Source: Stutzerimonas stutzeri | Lineage (GTDB): Bacteria > Pseudomonadota > Gammaproteobacteria > Pseudomonadales > Pseudomonadaceae | Assembly (NCBI GenBank): GCA_002339675.1 | Contig: DDKB01000025.1 | Location: 47,940 to 111,939 of the forward strand | DNA length: 64,000 nucleotides | Direction of reading: 5' to 3' | Shown here: piece by piece, positions 8,940 to 18,195 of the stretch | How positions within the stretch are numbered: position 1 is the first letter of the stretch | Layout: each line of letters opens with the position of its first letter | Made by a program: the position numbers and the translations under genes | The notes under the pieces: model-generated | The model's input: the letters and a program-made list of their open reading frames with translations, nothing else | What the model was told of the DNA's origin: nothing | The model's database searches: none

Positions 8940-10352
8940 ATGCTCTGGGCCTGCATTCTGCTGCCACAACTGGCCATGGACGGCGTGCTGCGCAGCCGCA
9001 CCGATGCCGAGGCTCCCCTGGCGTTACTGAGCGGGCCGCCCCAGCGGCGGATCCTGCAGACGGTCAATCCCGCGGCCCGGGCCCTTGGGCTCAAGCCGGG
9101 ACAATCGCTGATTTCCGCCCAGTCACTGACCCGGGATTTCCTCACGGCAGACTATGACCTGGCCTCGATCGAACACTGGCAACGCTTTCTTGCCGCCTGG
9201 GCCTACGGCTTCAGCTCGCAGGTCAGCCTGCATTACCCCCGCTGCCTGCTGCTGGAAGTGCAATCCAGTCTCGCCCTGTTCGGCCCCTGGCCGCGCCTGG
9301 AGGCACGCCTGCGCGACGAGCTGCGCACGCTGGGGTTCGGTCACCGCATCACCCTGGCGCCCAATCCGGCTGCCGCACGGGTGCTGGCCAACGTGCACGA
9401 CGGCCTGAGCGTGATGGACAGCCCATCGCTGCACCGGGTGCTGGCCGGCCTGCCGATCGAGCGCCTCGGCCTGCCGCGTGATGTGGCGACAGCCCTCTCG
9501 CGCATGGGCCTGCGCACCTTCGGTCAGCTGCTCGCGCTGCCCCGTGACGGCCTGGCGCGGCGCATCCCGGCAGCAGCCTTGCAGCAACTCGACACCCTGC
9601 TCGAACGGCGCGCCCTAGGACTGGATTTCTATCGTCCGCCTGATCGTTTCGATGCGCGCATCGAGCTCAACTTCGAAGTCGAATCGCACCAGGCGCTGCT
9701 CTTTCCGCTGCGCCGGCTGACGGCCGACCTGGCCGCCTACCTGGCGGGGCGCGACAGCGGGGTCCAGCAGTTCACCCTCGTGCTCGAGCACCGCAGCCTG
9801 GCCGACAGTCAGCTCTCGGTCGGCCTGCTCAGCGCCGAACGCGACCCGGCGATGCTGTTCGAACTGACTCGTGGTCGCCTCGAGCACCTGCAACTGCCGG
9901 CGCCCGTGCTTGCACTACGGCTGGAGGCGCACCAGCTGCCGGCCTTCGTACCCGAGCATCGCGAGTTGTTCGATGAACGTCCCCAGCAGTCGCTGCCCTG
10001 GGAACAGTTGCGTGAACGCCTGCGCGCGCGCCTGGGTGACGAGGCTGTGCAAGGGCTTGCCGCGCATGCCGATCACCGCCCCGAGTTCGCCTGGCGTGCG
10101 CAAGCTACGCCCAGCGGCGCGGCCTTGCCGTCCGTGGGCCCTCGCCCCGGCTGGCTGCTAGCCGAACCGAAGCCGCTGCACCCGGGCTCGCTGCGCATCC
10201 TCGCCGGGCCCGAGCGCATCGAGTCCGGCTGGTGGGACGGCGGTGACGTACGCCGTGACTATTACCTCGTGGAGACCCGCACCGGCCAGCGTGGCTGGGC
10301 CTACCGCCCCGTTACCGGAGGGCCGTTGCTGTTGCACGGCTGGTTCGCATGA
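8940..10352 (+). CDS. imuB: Y-family polymerase-like mutasome protein ImuB
   Basis: ImuB is a DinB/UmuC-family protein that lacks polymerase active-site acids. It is the hub that binds the beta clamp, ImuA and DnaE2. MLWACILLPQLAMD is the family's N-terminus, so I start at 8940, giving 470 residues. In-frame ATG codons further upstream fall inside imuA. The body has the Y-family layout: AARALGLKPGQSL in the palm, a helix-hairpin-helix around GLPRDVATALSRMGLRTFGQ, and a little-finger domain. It overlaps dnaE2 by 4 bp. Confidence 0.93.
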   Translation: MLWACILLPQLAMDGVLRSRTDAEAPLALLSGPPQRRILQTVNPAARALGLKPGQSLISAQSLTRDFLTADYDLASIEHWQRFLAAWAYGFSSQVSLHYPRCLLLEVQSSLALFGPWPRLEARLRDELRTLGFGHRITLAPNPAAARVLANVHDGLSVMDSPSLHRVLAGLPIERLGLPRDVATALSRMGLRTFGQLLALPRDGLARRIPAAALQQLDTLLERRALGLDFYRPPDRFDARIELNFEVESHQALLFPLRRLTADLAAYLAGRDSGVQQFTLVLEHRSLADSQLSVGLLSAERDPAMLFELTRGRLEHLQLPAPVLALRLEAHQLPAFVPEHRELFDERPQQSLPWEQLRERLRARLGDEAVQGLAAHADHRPEFAWRAQATPSGAALPSVGPRPGWLLAEPKPLHPGSLRILAGPERIESGWWDGGDVRRDYYLVETRTGQRGWAYRPVTGGPLLLHGWFA

Positions 10353-13300
10353 TCCCCGACTACGCCGAGTTGCACTGCCTGTCCAATTTCAGCTTCCAGC
10401 GAGGTGCTTCCAATGCCCGCGAGCTGTTCGAGCGCGCGGCTCAGCACGGCTACCGGGCGCTGGCGATCACCGACGAATGTACCCTGGCCGGTATCGTCCG
10501 GGCCTGGCAGGCCGCCCGCGAAGTGGCGCTGACGTTGATCGTCGGCAGCGAGTTCTGCCTCGATGACGGCCCCCGGCTGGTGCTGCTGGCCGAGGACCTG
10601 AGCGGCTACCAGGGCCTCTGCCGGCTGATCACCCGGGCCCGGCGGCGCGCCGAAAAGGGTCGCTATCGGCTGCTACGCGAAGACCTCGACGAACCGCTAC
10701 ATGGTCTGCTGGCCATCTGGCTCGCCCCGCACGGTGAAGCCGATGGCCAGTGGCTGCGCCAGCGCTTTCCCGGACGTCTCTGGCTGGGCGTCGAACTGCA
10801 CCGTGGGCCGGATGACGCCGCCGTTCTGAAGTCGTTGCAGGCACAGGCCAGGCGTATGGGCATACCCGCGGTGGCTTGTGGCGACGTGCACATGCACGCC
10901 CGAGGCCGGCGCGCGCTGCAGGACTGCATGACCGCGATTCGCCATCATCTGCCGGTGGCCGAGGCCGGGCAGTACCTGTTCCCCAATGGCGAACGCCACC
11001 TGCGCCGCCGCGAGGAGCTGGCGCAGCTGTACCCGCCCGAACTGCTCGCCGAAACCCTGCACATCGCCGAACGCTGCCGGTTCGACCTTGGCCAGCTGCG
11101 CTATCAGTACCCCCACGAGCTGGTGCCGGCCGGCTACAACGCCAGTTCATGGCTGCGCAAATTGGTCGAAGACGGGATCCGCTGGCGTTGGCCAGCCGGC
11201 GTAACGGAAAAAGCGCGTAGCCTGGTCGAACATGAGCTGCAGCTGATCGCCGAGCTGCACTACGAAAGCTACTTTCTCACCGTTCACGACATCGTACGCT
11301 TCGCCCGCGAACGCCACATTCTCTGTCAAGGCCGTGGTTCGGCAGCCAACTCGACGGTCTGCTTCGTCCTGGGCATCACCGAACTCGATCCGTCGCACAG
11401 CCGGCTGCTGTTCGAGCGTTTCCTCTCCCGCGAGCGCAACGAGCCGCCGGACATCGACGTGGATTTCGAGCACGATCGCCGTGAGGAAGTCATCCAGTAC
11501 GTGTTTCGCCGCTACGGCCGCAACCGCGCTGCGCTGACCGCCGTGGCCAGTTCCTACCGTGCCACGGGAGCGATTCGCGACATTGCCAGAACGCTCGGCC
11601 TACCGGCCGACCAGGTCAACGCACTGGCCGACTGCTGCGGCCGCTGGAGCGAACATATTCCCGACGACGCTCGCCTCAAGGAGGCCGGCTTCGACCCCGA
11701 CAGCCCAGTGCTGCGCCGGGTGCTGGTGCTGACTGGTGAGCTGATCGGCTTTCCTCGTCATCTGTCCCAGCACCCCGGCGGATTCGTCATCTCCGAACAT
11801 GCGCTCGATACCCTGGTGCCGGTGGAAAACGCCAGCATGGCCGACCGCACCGTGATCCAGTGGGACAAGGACGATCTCGACGTGGTCGGCCTGCTCAAGG
11901 TCGACGTGCTGGCCCTCGGCATGCTCAGCGCCCTGCGCCGCTGCTTCGATCTGGTCGGCCGCTACCGCGGCACGCACTGGACCATCGCTACCTTGCCCAA
12001 GGAGGATCAGCCGACTTACCAGATGATCAGCCGCGCCGACACCATCGGCGTGTTCCAGATCGAGTCACGGGCACAGATGGCCATGCTGCCGCGCCTGCGC
12101 CCCCAGACCTTCTACGACCTGGTCATCCAGGTCGCCATCGTGCGGCCAGGGCCGATCCAGGGCGACATGGTTCACCCCTATCTGCGCCGCCGCAACAAGG
12201 AAGAACCGGTGGAATATGCCGCCGACGAACTCAAACCCATCTTCGAGCGCACCCTTGGCGTGCCTCTGTTTCAGGAACAGGTGATGGAACTGGCCATGGT
12301 CGCCGCCGAGTACACACCGGATGAAGCCGACAAGTTGCGCCGCGCCATGGCCGCCTGGAAGCGCCATGGCAGCCTTGAGCCCCATCGCGTGCGGTTGAGC
12401 GAACGCATGCTTGCCCGTGGCTACAAGCCAGAATTCATCGCCCGTATCTTCGAGCAGATCAAGGGCTTCGGCAGCTATGGCTTTCCCGAGTCCCACGCGG
12501 CCAGCTTCGCCCTGCTTACCTATGCCAGCTGCTGGCTCAAGTGCCACGAGCCGGCTGCGTTTGCCTGCGCCTTGATCAACAGTTGGCCAATGGGCTTCTA
12601 CAACCCCGACCAGATTCTTCAGGACGCCCGCCGTCATCGTCTCGAAATCCGCCCGCTGGATATCCACCACAGCGACTGGGACTGCAGCCTGGAGCCTGCC
12701 GCTGGCGAGCAATCGGCGATCCGTCTGGGCCTGCGGATGGTACGGGGGTTTCGCCAGGAGGATGCCCGGCGCATCGAGCAAGCGCGCCAGCAACGGCCCT
12801 TTTCTGGCATCGAGGATCTGTGCCTGCGCGCCCGGCTGGATGCCCGCGCCCGCGCGCAGCTGGCGGATGCCGGCGCACTGCGCGAACTGGTTGGCCATCG
12901 GCATCAGGCGCGCTGGGCGGTGGCCGGTGTCGAGCCGCAACTGCCATTGTTTGCCGAGCAACCGCCAACCCATGAAGAGCGCGTCGCCCTGCCGTTACCC
13001 AGTACGGGCGAAGAGCTGCTGACCGACTACGCCACCCTCGGCACCACGCTCGGGCCGCACCCATTGACGCTGCTGCGCGACCAGTTGCGTCACCGTCGCT
13101 GTCGCAGCTCGCGTGAGCTGGCCGATGTGGAGCATGGCCGTCTGGTCAGCGTTGCCGGGCTGGTAATCGGGCGCCAGCGTCCGCAGACGGCAAGCGGCGT
13201 CATTTTCGTCACCCTGGAAGACGAGTTCGGCATGATCAACGTGGTGGTCTGGCGCGACCTGGCCGATCGCCAACGGCGGGTCCTGCTCCAGTCCCGGTTG

Positions 13301-13420
13301 CTGAGAGTCGACGGGCATCTGGAATCATCCAATGGCGTACGCCACGTCATCGCCGGGCGCCTCAGCGATCTCACCTCACTGCTGACCGGTCTGGACGTGC
13401 GCAGCCGGGATTTCCAGTGA
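10349..13420 (+). CDS. dnaE2: Error-prone DNA polymerase III alpha subunit DnaE2
   Basis: DnaE2 is the catalytic C-family polymerase of the SOS mutasome and inserts bases opposite lesions together with ImuA/ImuB. At 1023 residues it is family-typical. The N-terminal PHP domain begins YAELHCLSNFSFQRG. The palm contains CQGRGSAANS and the catalytic aspartates in PPDIDVDFEHDRRE, followed by the PRHLSQHPGGFVIS region. A C-terminal OB fold reads VSVAGLVIGRQRPQT. It is last in the LexA-controlled operon and ends 27 bp from the convergent oxidase operon, with no obvious terminator between. Confidence 0.96.
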   Translation: MIPDYAELHCLSNFSFQRGASNARELFERAAQHGYRALAITDECTLAGIVRAWQAAREVALTLIVGSEFCLDDGPRLVLLAEDLSGYQGLCRLITRARRRAEKGRYRLLREDLDEPLHGLLAIWLAPHGEADGQWLRQRFPGRLWLGVELHRGPDDAAVLKSLQAQARRMGIPAVACGDVHMHARGRRALQDCMTAIRHHLPVAEAGQYLFPNGERHLRRREELAQLYPPELLAETLHIAERCRFDLGQLRYQYPHELVPAGYNASSWLRKLVEDGIRWRWPAGVTEKARSLVEHELQLIAELHYESYFLTVHDIVRFARERHILCQGRGSAANSTVCFVLGITELDPSHSRLLFERFLSRERNEPPDIDVDFEHDRREEVIQYVFRRYGRNRAALTAVASSYRATGAIRDIARTLGLPADQVNALADCCGRWSEHIPDDARLKEAGFDPDSPVLRRVLVLTGELIGFPRHLSQHPGGFVISEHALDTLVPVENASMADRTVIQWDKDDLDVVGLLKVDVLALGMLSALRRCFDLVGRYRGTHWTIATLPKEDQPTYQMISRADTIGVFQIESRAQMAMLPRLRPQTFYDLVIQVAIVRPGPIQGDMVHPYLRRRNKEEPVEYAADELKPIFERTLGVPLFQEQVMELAMVAAEYTPDEADKLRRAMAAWKRHGSLEPHRVRLSERMLARGYKPEFIARIFEQIKGFGSYGFPESHAASFALLTYASCWLKCHEPAAFACALINSWPMGFYNPDQILQDARRHRLEIRPLDIHHSDWDCSLEPAAGEQSAIRLGLRMVRGFRQEDARRIEQARQQRPFSGIEDLCLRARLDARARAQLADAGALRELVGHRHQARWAVAGVEPQLPLFAEQPPTHEERVALPLPSTGEELLTDYATLGTTLGPHPLTLLRDQLRHRRCRSSRELADVEHGRLVSVAGLVIGRQRPQTASGVIFVTLEDEFGMINVVVWRDLADRQRRVLLQSRLLRVDGHLESSNGVRHVIAGRLSDLTSLLTGLDVRSRDFQ

Positions 13421-13447
13421 GCCGTGCGTCGGCTGCGATTCGGGCAG

Positions 13448-13708
13448 CTAGCCGCCGCGTGTCAGCAGGTCGGCAATGGACAGGGTAAACATCAGCACCA
13501 GCCAGAACCCCGCCCCCATCGCAAAGAAGCGCACCAGCGCCGTATGCGCACCGAGCTCGGCCAGGCCGAACAGCACCAGCGCCGCCTGCCCGCCGGCGCA
13601 GATCAGCGCCACCAGCGCCCATTGCGGAAACTGGATCGCCACCGTGGCGGCGATAGCCAGCAACGCCAGCAGCCCGGCATAGATCAACAGCAGCTTGCCA
13701 ACCTTCAT
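13448..13708 (-). CDS. Small cytochrome c oxidase subunit IV-like protein
   Basis: This 86-residue, almost entirely hydrophobic protein has three predicted helices (about 6-28, 34-52 and 58-80). Size, topology and position directly after ctaE match the prokaryotic subunit IV of caa3-type heme-copper oxidases, which stabilises the complex. Sequence similarity alone is weak, so the assignment leans on context. It overlaps ctaE by 4 bp and is the last gene of the actABCDEF-sco-ctaCDE operon. Confidence 0.75.
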   Translation of the reverse strand: MKVGKLLLIYAGLLALLAIAATVAIQFPQWALVALICAGGQAALVLFGLAELGAHTALVRFFAMGAGFWLVLMFTLSIADLLTRGG

Positions 13709-14352
13709 GCAGCCCTCCCGACGAGATAGAGCGAGGGGTAGAGGAAGATCCAGATCACATCGATCAGATGCCAGTAGAGCCCGACCATTTCCAGCGTGAT
13801 GGCGCGCTCGGGCAGGCGCATGTGTGCGAAATGAATGCGCGCCACCATGCCTAGCACGATGGTCACCCCGATGGTGACATGCACCGCGTGCAGCGCCGTG
13901 GCGAACAGATAGATGTTCATGAACAGGCGTGACGCCGGATCCTTCAATGGCGACTCGGCGCCCATGTTCGGCAGCAGCCCCTCGCGGTATTCCCAGCCGT
14001 ACTCGAAGAATTTCACGGCGAGAAAGGCCAGGCCGAAAAAAGCGGTGAGCAAGAGCAACTGCTGAACGCGCCGATAGTTACCCAGACGCGAAGCCTGCAC
14101 CATCAGGCTCATGCACAGGCTGCCGGTCAGGAGCAGCGCGCTGTTGAAGCCGGCCAGTATCGAGTGCAGATGGTGCACGGCCTCGCCGACCGCAGCGGGA
14201 TGCTGCAACCGGTAATAGGTGATGACCAGAAACAGCACGCCGAACATCATGATTTCGGTCGCAAGAAACAACCACATGCCCAGAAAGCTCGCCTCGCGCT
14301 GTTGCGCGGCAGTCTGGTAAGGCTCGGCCAGGTACTGCTTACGAACGTCCAT
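13705..14352 (-). CDS. ctaE: Cytochrome c oxidase subunit III
   Basis: Subunit III supports the proton-uptake side of heme-copper oxidases and carries no redox centre. The 215-residue protein starts MDVRKQYLAEPYQ. It contains the family motifs FLGMWLFLATEIMMF, FFEYGWEYREGL, ALHAVHVTIG and GLYWHLIDVIWIFLYP, over about five helices. Start 14352 overlaps the end of ctaD by 14 bp, and the longer upstream frame is just ctaD read in another frame. Confidence 0.93.
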   Translation of the reverse strand: MDVRKQYLAEPYQTAAQQREASFLGMWLFLATEIMMFGVLFLVITYYRLQHPAAVGEAVHHLHSILAGFNSALLLTGSLCMSLMVQASRLGNYRRVQQLLLLTAFFGLAFLAVKFFEYGWEYREGLLPNMGAESPLKDPASRLFMNIYLFATALHAVHVTIGVTIVLGMVARIHFAHMRLPERAITLEMVGLYWHLIDVIWIFLYPSLYLVGRAA

Positions 14353-15964
14353 GGGTCGCCTCGGGCGGGTAATCGTAGGCTTCGAAGTCAACGATCGGCG
14401 TTTCGAGGAAGTTGTGCTTGGGCGGCGGCGACGACGTGCGCCATTCCAACCCCGCCGCTTCCCAGGGATCATCAGACGCCTGCGGTCCGTAGCGCAGCGA
14501 CCAGAGCAGGTAGCAGAACGGCATGACGTAGCCGACCGCCAGCACTGCCGCGCCGGCCGAGGACATCACATGGAGGAACTGAAAATCCTCCGGGTAGCTG
14601 TGATAGCGCCGCGGCATGCCCAGGTAGCCGAGCAGGAATTGCGGGAAGAAGGTCAGGTTGAAGCCGCAGAAGATCATTACCGCCGCGATCTTGCCCCACA
14701 ACTGTGAATACATGCGCCCGGTGATCTTCGGCCACCAGAAATGCAGGGCGCCGAAGAAGCCCGCCACCGCGGCGCCGACCATGATGTAGTGGAAATGCGC
14801 GACCACGAAGTAGGTGTCGTGAACATGCACGTCGGCCGCCAGCAGCGCGAGAAAAAGCCCCGTAACACCGCCGATCACGAACAGGCCGATAAAGGTCAGC
14901 GCATAAAGAAAATGCGCGTCGATGGTCAGGTTGCTTTTGTAGAGCGTGGCGGTCCAGTTGTAGACCTTGATCGCCGACGGGATCGCCACCAGAAAGCTCA
15001 ACAGCGAGAACACCATGCTCGCGTACATCGACTGTCCGGCCACGAACATGTGGTGGCCCCAGACCATGAAGCCGATCACCGCGATGGCCATGCTCGAATA
15101 GGCGACAAAGCTGTAGCCGAATACCCGCTTGTGCGCTGCTGCCGTCACCAACTCGCTCATCACGCCCATCGCCGGCAGGATCATGATGTACACCGCCGGG
15201 TGGCTGTAAAACCAGAACAGATGCTGGAACAGAAGCGGGTCGCCGCCCAGCGCCGGGTCGAACACCCCGATATGGAACAGATGCTCGCCCGCGACCAGCA
15301 ACAGGGTGATCGCCAATACCGGCGTCGCCAGCACCAGGATTACCGAGGTGGCGTAGAGCGACCAGCAGAACAGCGGCATGCGAAACCAGGTCATGCCTGG
15401 CGCGCGCAGCGTATGGATGGTGACGATGATGTTCAGCCCGGTGAGGATCGACGAGAACCCGGTAATGAACACCCCGAGAATCACCGCCACCACATGGCCG
15501 TTGCTGAACATGGTCGACAGCGGCGTGTAGAAGGTCCAACCGGTGTCGACGCCACCGGCCAGCAGCGCGAAGATCGTAAAGCTGCCGCCACCCACCAGCA
15601 GATACCAGCTAAACAGGTTCAGCTTGGGAAAGGCCATGTCCCGCGCGCCGATCATGATGGGAATGAGGAAATTGCCGAACACCGCCGGGATCGACGGGAT
15701 CAGGAAGAACCACACCATCACGACGCCGTGCAGGGTAAAGGCGCGGTTGTAGCCATCGGCCGTCAACAGGTCACCCTCGGGCGTGATCAGCTCGATACGC
15801 ACCAGCCCGGCGGCCATGCTGCCGAGAAAGAAAAACAGCGTGATGCCGATCAGGTACAGGATCGCGATCCGTTTGTGGTCCGTGGTCAGCAGCCAGGTGC
15901 GCAGGCCATGCTCGTCGGCCAGGTAACTGGGCGCACGGTCGGCGGCGGGGTTCTTCTGGCTCAC
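14339..15964 (-). CDS. ctaD: Cytochrome c oxidase subunit I (caa3-type)
   Basis: This is the catalytic heme-copper subunit that reduces oxygen and pumps protons. The 541-residue protein has the low-spin heme ligand region FTLHGVVMVWFFLIPSIP and the FWFYSHPAVYIMILPAMG segment with the CuB histidine and cross-linked tyrosine. The second CuB pair is in GHHMFVAGQS, and the heme a/a3 ligands are in HDTYFVVAHFHYIMV. This is the A-type pattern. It lies between ctaC and ctaE with overlaps. Confidence 0.97.
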   Translation of the reverse strand: MSQKNPAADRAPSYLADEHGLRTWLLTTDHKRIAILYLIGITLFFFLGSMAAGLVRIELITPEGDLLTADGYNRAFTLHGVVMVWFFLIPSIPAVFGNFLIPIMIGARDMAFPKLNLFSWYLLVGGGSFTIFALLAGGVDTGWTFYTPLSTMFSNGHVVAVILGVFITGFSSILTGLNIIVTIHTLRAPGMTWFRMPLFCWSLYATSVILVLATPVLAITLLLVAGEHLFHIGVFDPALGGDPLLFQHLFWFYSHPAVYIMILPAMGVMSELVTAAAHKRVFGYSFVAYSSMAIAVIGFMVWGHHMFVAGQSMYASMVFSLLSFLVAIPSAIKVYNWTATLYKSNLTIDAHFLYALTFIGLFVIGGVTGLFLALLAADVHVHDTYFVVAHFHYIMVGAAVAGFFGALHFWWPKITGRMYSQLWGKIAAVMIFCGFNLTFFPQFLLGYLGMPRRYHSYPEDFQFLHVMSSAGAAVLAVGYVMPFCYLLWSLRYGPQASDDPWEAAGLEWRTSSPPPKHNFLETPIVDFEAYDYPPEATHGRS

Positions 15965-16965
15965 GGAGCGGTCTCCTCTGATGTCTGGCTGCGCGGGCTG
16001 TCGGCGTGCGGCTCACCTTGGCCACCCTCGCCTACCTTGCCGAGCGACTGGATGTAAGCGGTCAGGCGCAGCACGCCCTCTTCGTCGATCACGTTGGCAA
16101 AACTCGGCATGATCGGCTCGAAGCCGGCAACGATCTGCTTGTGCGGCAGCAGGATGCTGTCGCGGATATAGGCCTGATCGGCTACCACCGAACCGCCGTC
16201 CTTCAGCGCCACGCGGCGCCCGTAGAGGCCTTCGAGCTTCGGTGCCTTGGCCACCGCAGCGGCGCCATGGCAGCCGCTGCAACCGAACTGGCGAAACAGC
16301 ACCTCGCCCTGTTCGGCAAGCGACTCGCTGGCACCGGCCCGGGACAGCCAGCGCTCGTACTCCTGCGGCGGCTGAACGATCAGGGTAGCGAGCATCTTCG
16401 AATGGTCGGTACCGCAGTATTCGGCGCAGAACACTTCATAGCGCCCAGCCTCGGTGGCGTTGAACCAGAGCTGCGTGTAGCGCCCCGGCAGCAGGTCCTG
16501 CTTGATCCTCAGGGCGGGGAAATACAGGCTGTGGATCACGTCCTGGCTGATCATGTTCAGCCGCACCGGCCGCCCGACTGGCACGTGCAGCGTGTTGATC
16601 TCGCGCTGGCCGCCGGGATGCTGGAACTTCCACATCCACTGTTTGGCAACCACCTGGATTTCCATCGCGTCGGCCGGTGGCGTGCGCACCTCGTAATACA
16701 GCTTGGCCGAGACCACGTAGATGATAATCGAGCCGATGAAGGGCAGCACGATCCAGGTCATCTCGACCTTCATGCTGCCGCGTGGGCGGTGATCGCGCGG
16801 CATCTTGGTGCCTTTGCGGTAGCGGATCGCAAACAGCAGGCAGAGCACGAATACGGGGATCACGAAGATCGCCATCATTCCGGTGAACGACCAGATCATC
16901 GAGTCGATGCTATGGGCATGCTCGGACGCCGCCTGCGGCCACAGCCGCAGGAAGTTATCGTTCAT
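15961..16965 (-). CDS. ctaC: Cytochrome c oxidase subunit II with fused cytochrome c
   Basis: Subunit II accepts electrons at the binuclear CuA site and passes them to ctaD. This 334-residue form has two N-terminal helices (about 22-47 and 71-90). CuA ligands are His145 and CAEYCGTDHSKM (Cys180, Cys184, His188, Met191). A C-terminal heme domain carries CSGCH at 229-233, which defines the caa3 type. No lipobox or cleavable signal is evident. The fused heme lets alternative complex III deliver electrons without a separate soluble cytochrome. Confidence 0.96.
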   Translation of the reverse strand: MNDNFLRLWPQAASEHAHSIDSMIWSFTGMMAIFVIPVFVLCLLFAIRYRKGTKMPRDHRPRGSMKVEMTWIVLPFIGSIIIYVVSAKLYYEVRTPPADAMEIQVVAKQWMWKFQHPGGQREINTLHVPVGRPVRLNMISQDVIHSLYFPALRIKQDLLPGRYTQLWFNATEAGRYEVFCAEYCGTDHSKMLATLIVQPPQEYERWLSRAGASESLAEQGEVLFRQFGCSGCHGAAAVAKAPKLEGLYGRRVALKDGGSVVADQAYIRDSILLPHKQIVAGFEPIMPSFANVIDEEGVLRLTAYIQSLGKVGEGGQGEPHADSPRSQTSEETAP

Positions 16966-17764
16966 CGCCGTTCTCCCGCTTGCGTTTCTCGCGCCACAGC
17001 GACAACCCGATGAACCCGAGCAGTGCCACCGCCGTGCCGGTCCCGCCGACCTGCAGCGCGCCGATGATCCAGTTGTCGTAGCCGCCGGTGCGGGGGTTGT
17101 AGTGATAGCAGAGCAGCAACAGCTGATCGCTGAAATCGCCCACCTGCCCTTCGCCCGCGTCGGTCAACGCCAGCCGCAGGTCGTTGGGCTGGTAGCCGAG
17201 CCCGTAAAGCCACTGCACCAGCTTGCCGGACGGGCTCAAGGCGGCGACCGCCGAGGCGTGGGCGTACTCCTGGATTTCCGGGTCCCAGCGGTAGCGAAAG
17301 CCCAGTGCATCGCTGACCGCTCGGCTCGCGCCCTCCGGGCCGGTAAGCAGGTGCACCGCATCGGAACCTGCAAGTTCAGGCCAGCGCTTGGCCAGCTCCT
17401 CGCGTTCGGCGCGGGCGTCGGCCGGCGTCTCGCGCGGGTCGAAACTGTAGACAATCACTCCGTAATCCTTGCCCAGCTCGAACGGCACCGCTTCGAGCAG
17501 GTTGAACAGGCTCGCCAGCTGCGTGCCGCAGACGTTCGGGCAGTTGAAATAGACCGGCACCAGCACCGCCGGACGTCCATCGAGCAGTTCGCCGAGGCTG
17601 ACCGACTGGCCGTCGTCATCCTTGAACTGGCCATCGAGCGGCATCTGCGCGCCGGGGCGCGCATCGATGCCGGCTTCCTCGAAGGGCTTGAACACTTCCT
17701 TGCCATAGGCCGGCGCGGTCAACGTCAACGACAGCCAGGCGGCCACGAACAGCAGGCGAATCAT
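16955..17764 (-). CDS. Sco1/SenC-family copper chaperone
   Basis: Sco proteins deliver copper to, or reduce, the CuA site of subunit II. This 269-residue protein has a signal peptide (about 1-20) and a thioredoxin-like domain with CPNVC (Cys75 and Cys79). The copper-binding histidine is in EYAHASAVAAL. A C-terminal membrane helix (about 238-258) precedes a basic tail. That C-terminal anchor is the form seen in alternative complex III-oxidase operons. It lies immediately upstream of ctaC with a 10-bp overlap. Confidence 0.9.
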   Translation of the reverse strand: MIRLLFVAAWLSLTLTAPAYGKEVFKPFEEAGIDARPGAQMPLDGQFKDDDGQSVSLGELLDGRPAVLVPVYFNCPNVCGTQLASLFNLLEAVPFELGKDYGVIVYSFDPRETPADARAEREELAKRWPELAGSDAVHLLTGPEGASRAVSDALGFRYRWDPEIQEYAHASAVAALSPSGKLVQWLYGLGYQPNDLRLALTDAGEGQVGDFSDQLLLLCYHYNPRTGGYDNWIIGALQVGGTGTAVALLGFIGLSLWREKRKRENGDER

Positions 17765-18195
17765 CAGGGGTTGGCCCTCCTCTTGGCTTGTTGCAAACGC
17801 ACATCCGTGTCGCCGCCCGCCTCGACCGGCCCTGGCCAGCCGCGCTCGAGCAACAGTGCCTGGGCGCGCGTCAGCGGAATGCGCGCAACACCTGCGTCAC
17901 GGTCGATCCAGGCGTATCGGGCCAGGCGTGACTCGGCGTCGCGAATAACCTGCTGGCCGTGGCCGCGCGGATCGCTCTCCAGGCGCGGTTGCGGCGGGAC
18001 GATGCGGTCGCGCTCGAGTGCCGTGACCAGCGCCTCGGGCTGTGCGTTGTAGTAACTGACCAGCAACCCGACCGCCGCGAGCGAGACCGCCAACGTGGCC
18101 AACAAGCCGAAGCCGATGATCAGCAGCACCTTGACGTTGGCATCGTGATGTTCGAAGCCGTCTTCGCGCGATTGCGGATCGACCCGCACGCTCAT
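17764..18195 (-). CDS. Conserved membrane protein of unknown function in act-cta operon
   Basis: I do not recognise a named family. The 143-residue protein has one N-terminal helix (about residues 22-48). A soluble part follows, including WIDRDAGVARIPLTRAQALL, a segment resembling small proteins I associate with this operon position elsewhere. With the helix and presumed periplasmic domain, a role in assembling the oxidase or alternative complex III is plausible inference. It shares a TGATG junction with sco and overlaps actF by 4 bp. ATG at 18195 is chosen because the upstream extension lies inside actF. Confidence 0.7.
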   Translation of the reverse strand: MSVRVDPQSREDGFEHHDANVKVLLIIGFGLLATLAVSLAAVGLLVSYYNAQPEALVTALERDRIVPPQPRLESDPRGHGQQVIRDAESRLARYAWIDRDAGVARIPLTRAQALLLERGWPGPVEAGGDTDVRLQQAKRRANP

